Assembly: GCA_023391955.1 (NCBI GenBank)
Contig: JAEWAA010000590.1
Coordinates: forward strand, 1 to 14,570
DNA from: Bacillota bacterium
GTDB taxonomy: Bacteria; Bacillota; Bacilli; Paenibacillales; NBRC-103111
Length of the DNA: 14,570 nt
Direction of reading: 5' to 3'
Position 1 is the stretch's first letter, and every line of letters begins with the position of its first letter. This document shows, piece by piece, positions 14,374-14,570 of the stretch. Made by a program: the position numbers and the translations under genes. A model generated the notes under the pieces. That model ran no database searches. It was not told the DNA's origin and saw only the letters and a program-made list of their open reading frames with translations.

Positions 14374-14570
14374 TTGAAGATCAGGTTCAGGCTGATTCCG
14401 GCGGTGCATTTGTTTTTTATCCGGGAGGAAAAGATTCTGCTGCTGCGGCGCTACAATACCGGCTATGAGGACGGCAACTACAGTGTGGTGGCGGGACATC
14501 TGGATGGCGGGGAGGAGGTTTGGCAGGCTGCGACCAGAGAAGCCTTCGAGGAAGCAGGTGTAATTATCCG
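14374..14570 (+). CDS. Nudix hydrolase, N-terminal part
   Basis: The gene runs off the window end. The 65 visible residues contain a complete Nudix box at 41-63, with the fixed residues Gly41, Glu47, Arg55, Glu56, Glu59, Glu60 and Gly62 matching G-x5-E-x7-R-E-U-x-E-E-x-G-U. Nudix proteins hydrolyse X-linked nucleoside diphosphates. The preceding FFIREEKILLLRR strand and the GNYSVVAGHL loop are typical of MutT-like members. The TTG start at 14374 has AGGAGG at 14361-14366, 7 nt away; no ATG in frame fits better. Substrate cannot be told from the fragment. It follows the DUF4269 gene by 83 nt and has its own promoter-like -10. Confidence 0.88.
   Translation, partial: MKIRFRLIPAVHLFFIREEKILLLRRYNTGYEDGNYSVVAGHLDGGEEVWQAATREAFEEAGVII

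Overview
The window looks like chromosomal DNA of a moderately GC-rich, spore-former-type Firmicute, most likely Paenibacillus or a close relative. This is inferred from gene order, strong AGGAGG-type ribosome sites, TTG/GTG starts, extended -10 promoters and a CIRCE-controlled groESL operon. The order thiL-tsaE-tsaB-rimI-tsaD / ABC-F / moaC / tatA-tatC / groES-groEL matches the ydiA-groEL region of Bacillus subtilis. Here a 5-formyl-THF cyclo-ligase gene sits before moaC, a mogA/moaB-type gene follows it, and no rex (ydiH), ydiK or ydiL is present.

Layout. 1-252: degenerate, G-poor repeat array, then an extended -10 promoter. 253-4349: five tightly packed + strand genes, thiL (thiamine diphosphate synthesis) and tsaE, tsaB, tsaD (N6-threonylcarbamoyl-adenosine at tRNA position 37) with rimI between, closed by a hairpin terminator. 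4394-5299: about 900 bp without a gene, holding a dense cluster of DnaA boxes, a 43-bp tandem repeat, four copies of a GTGTCCG-ended repeat, and the terminator of the gene on the other strand. 5300-7309 (-): ABC-F ATPase, divergent from the next unit. 7646-9283: yqgN-like cyclo-ligase, moaC and a mog-type gene, overlapping end to end. 9396-10479: tatA-tatC with a good SigA promoter. 10480-11076: a second long non-coding stretch with four copies of an 18-bp repeat about 50 bp apart, then the groES promoter and CIRCE. 11077-13090: groES-groEL with a strong terminator. 13188-14290: a GNAT gene overlapped by a DUF4269 gene with nucleotidyltransferase-like motifs. 14374-end: start of a Nudix hydrolase, cut by the window edge.

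The coding genes are mostly housekeeping and well understood. The most notable content is non-coding. The tsaD/ABC-F interval carries six perfect DnaA boxes (TTATCCACA) and four one-mismatch boxes within about 310 bp, far from any dnaA/dnaN gene, which suggests a DnaA-titration or replication-control site like the oriC-external DnaA-box clusters of B. subtilis. The repeat families before thiL, after the DnaA boxes and before groES are the other unexplained structures. No phage, transposase, CRISPR or rRNA/tRNA gene was recognised.
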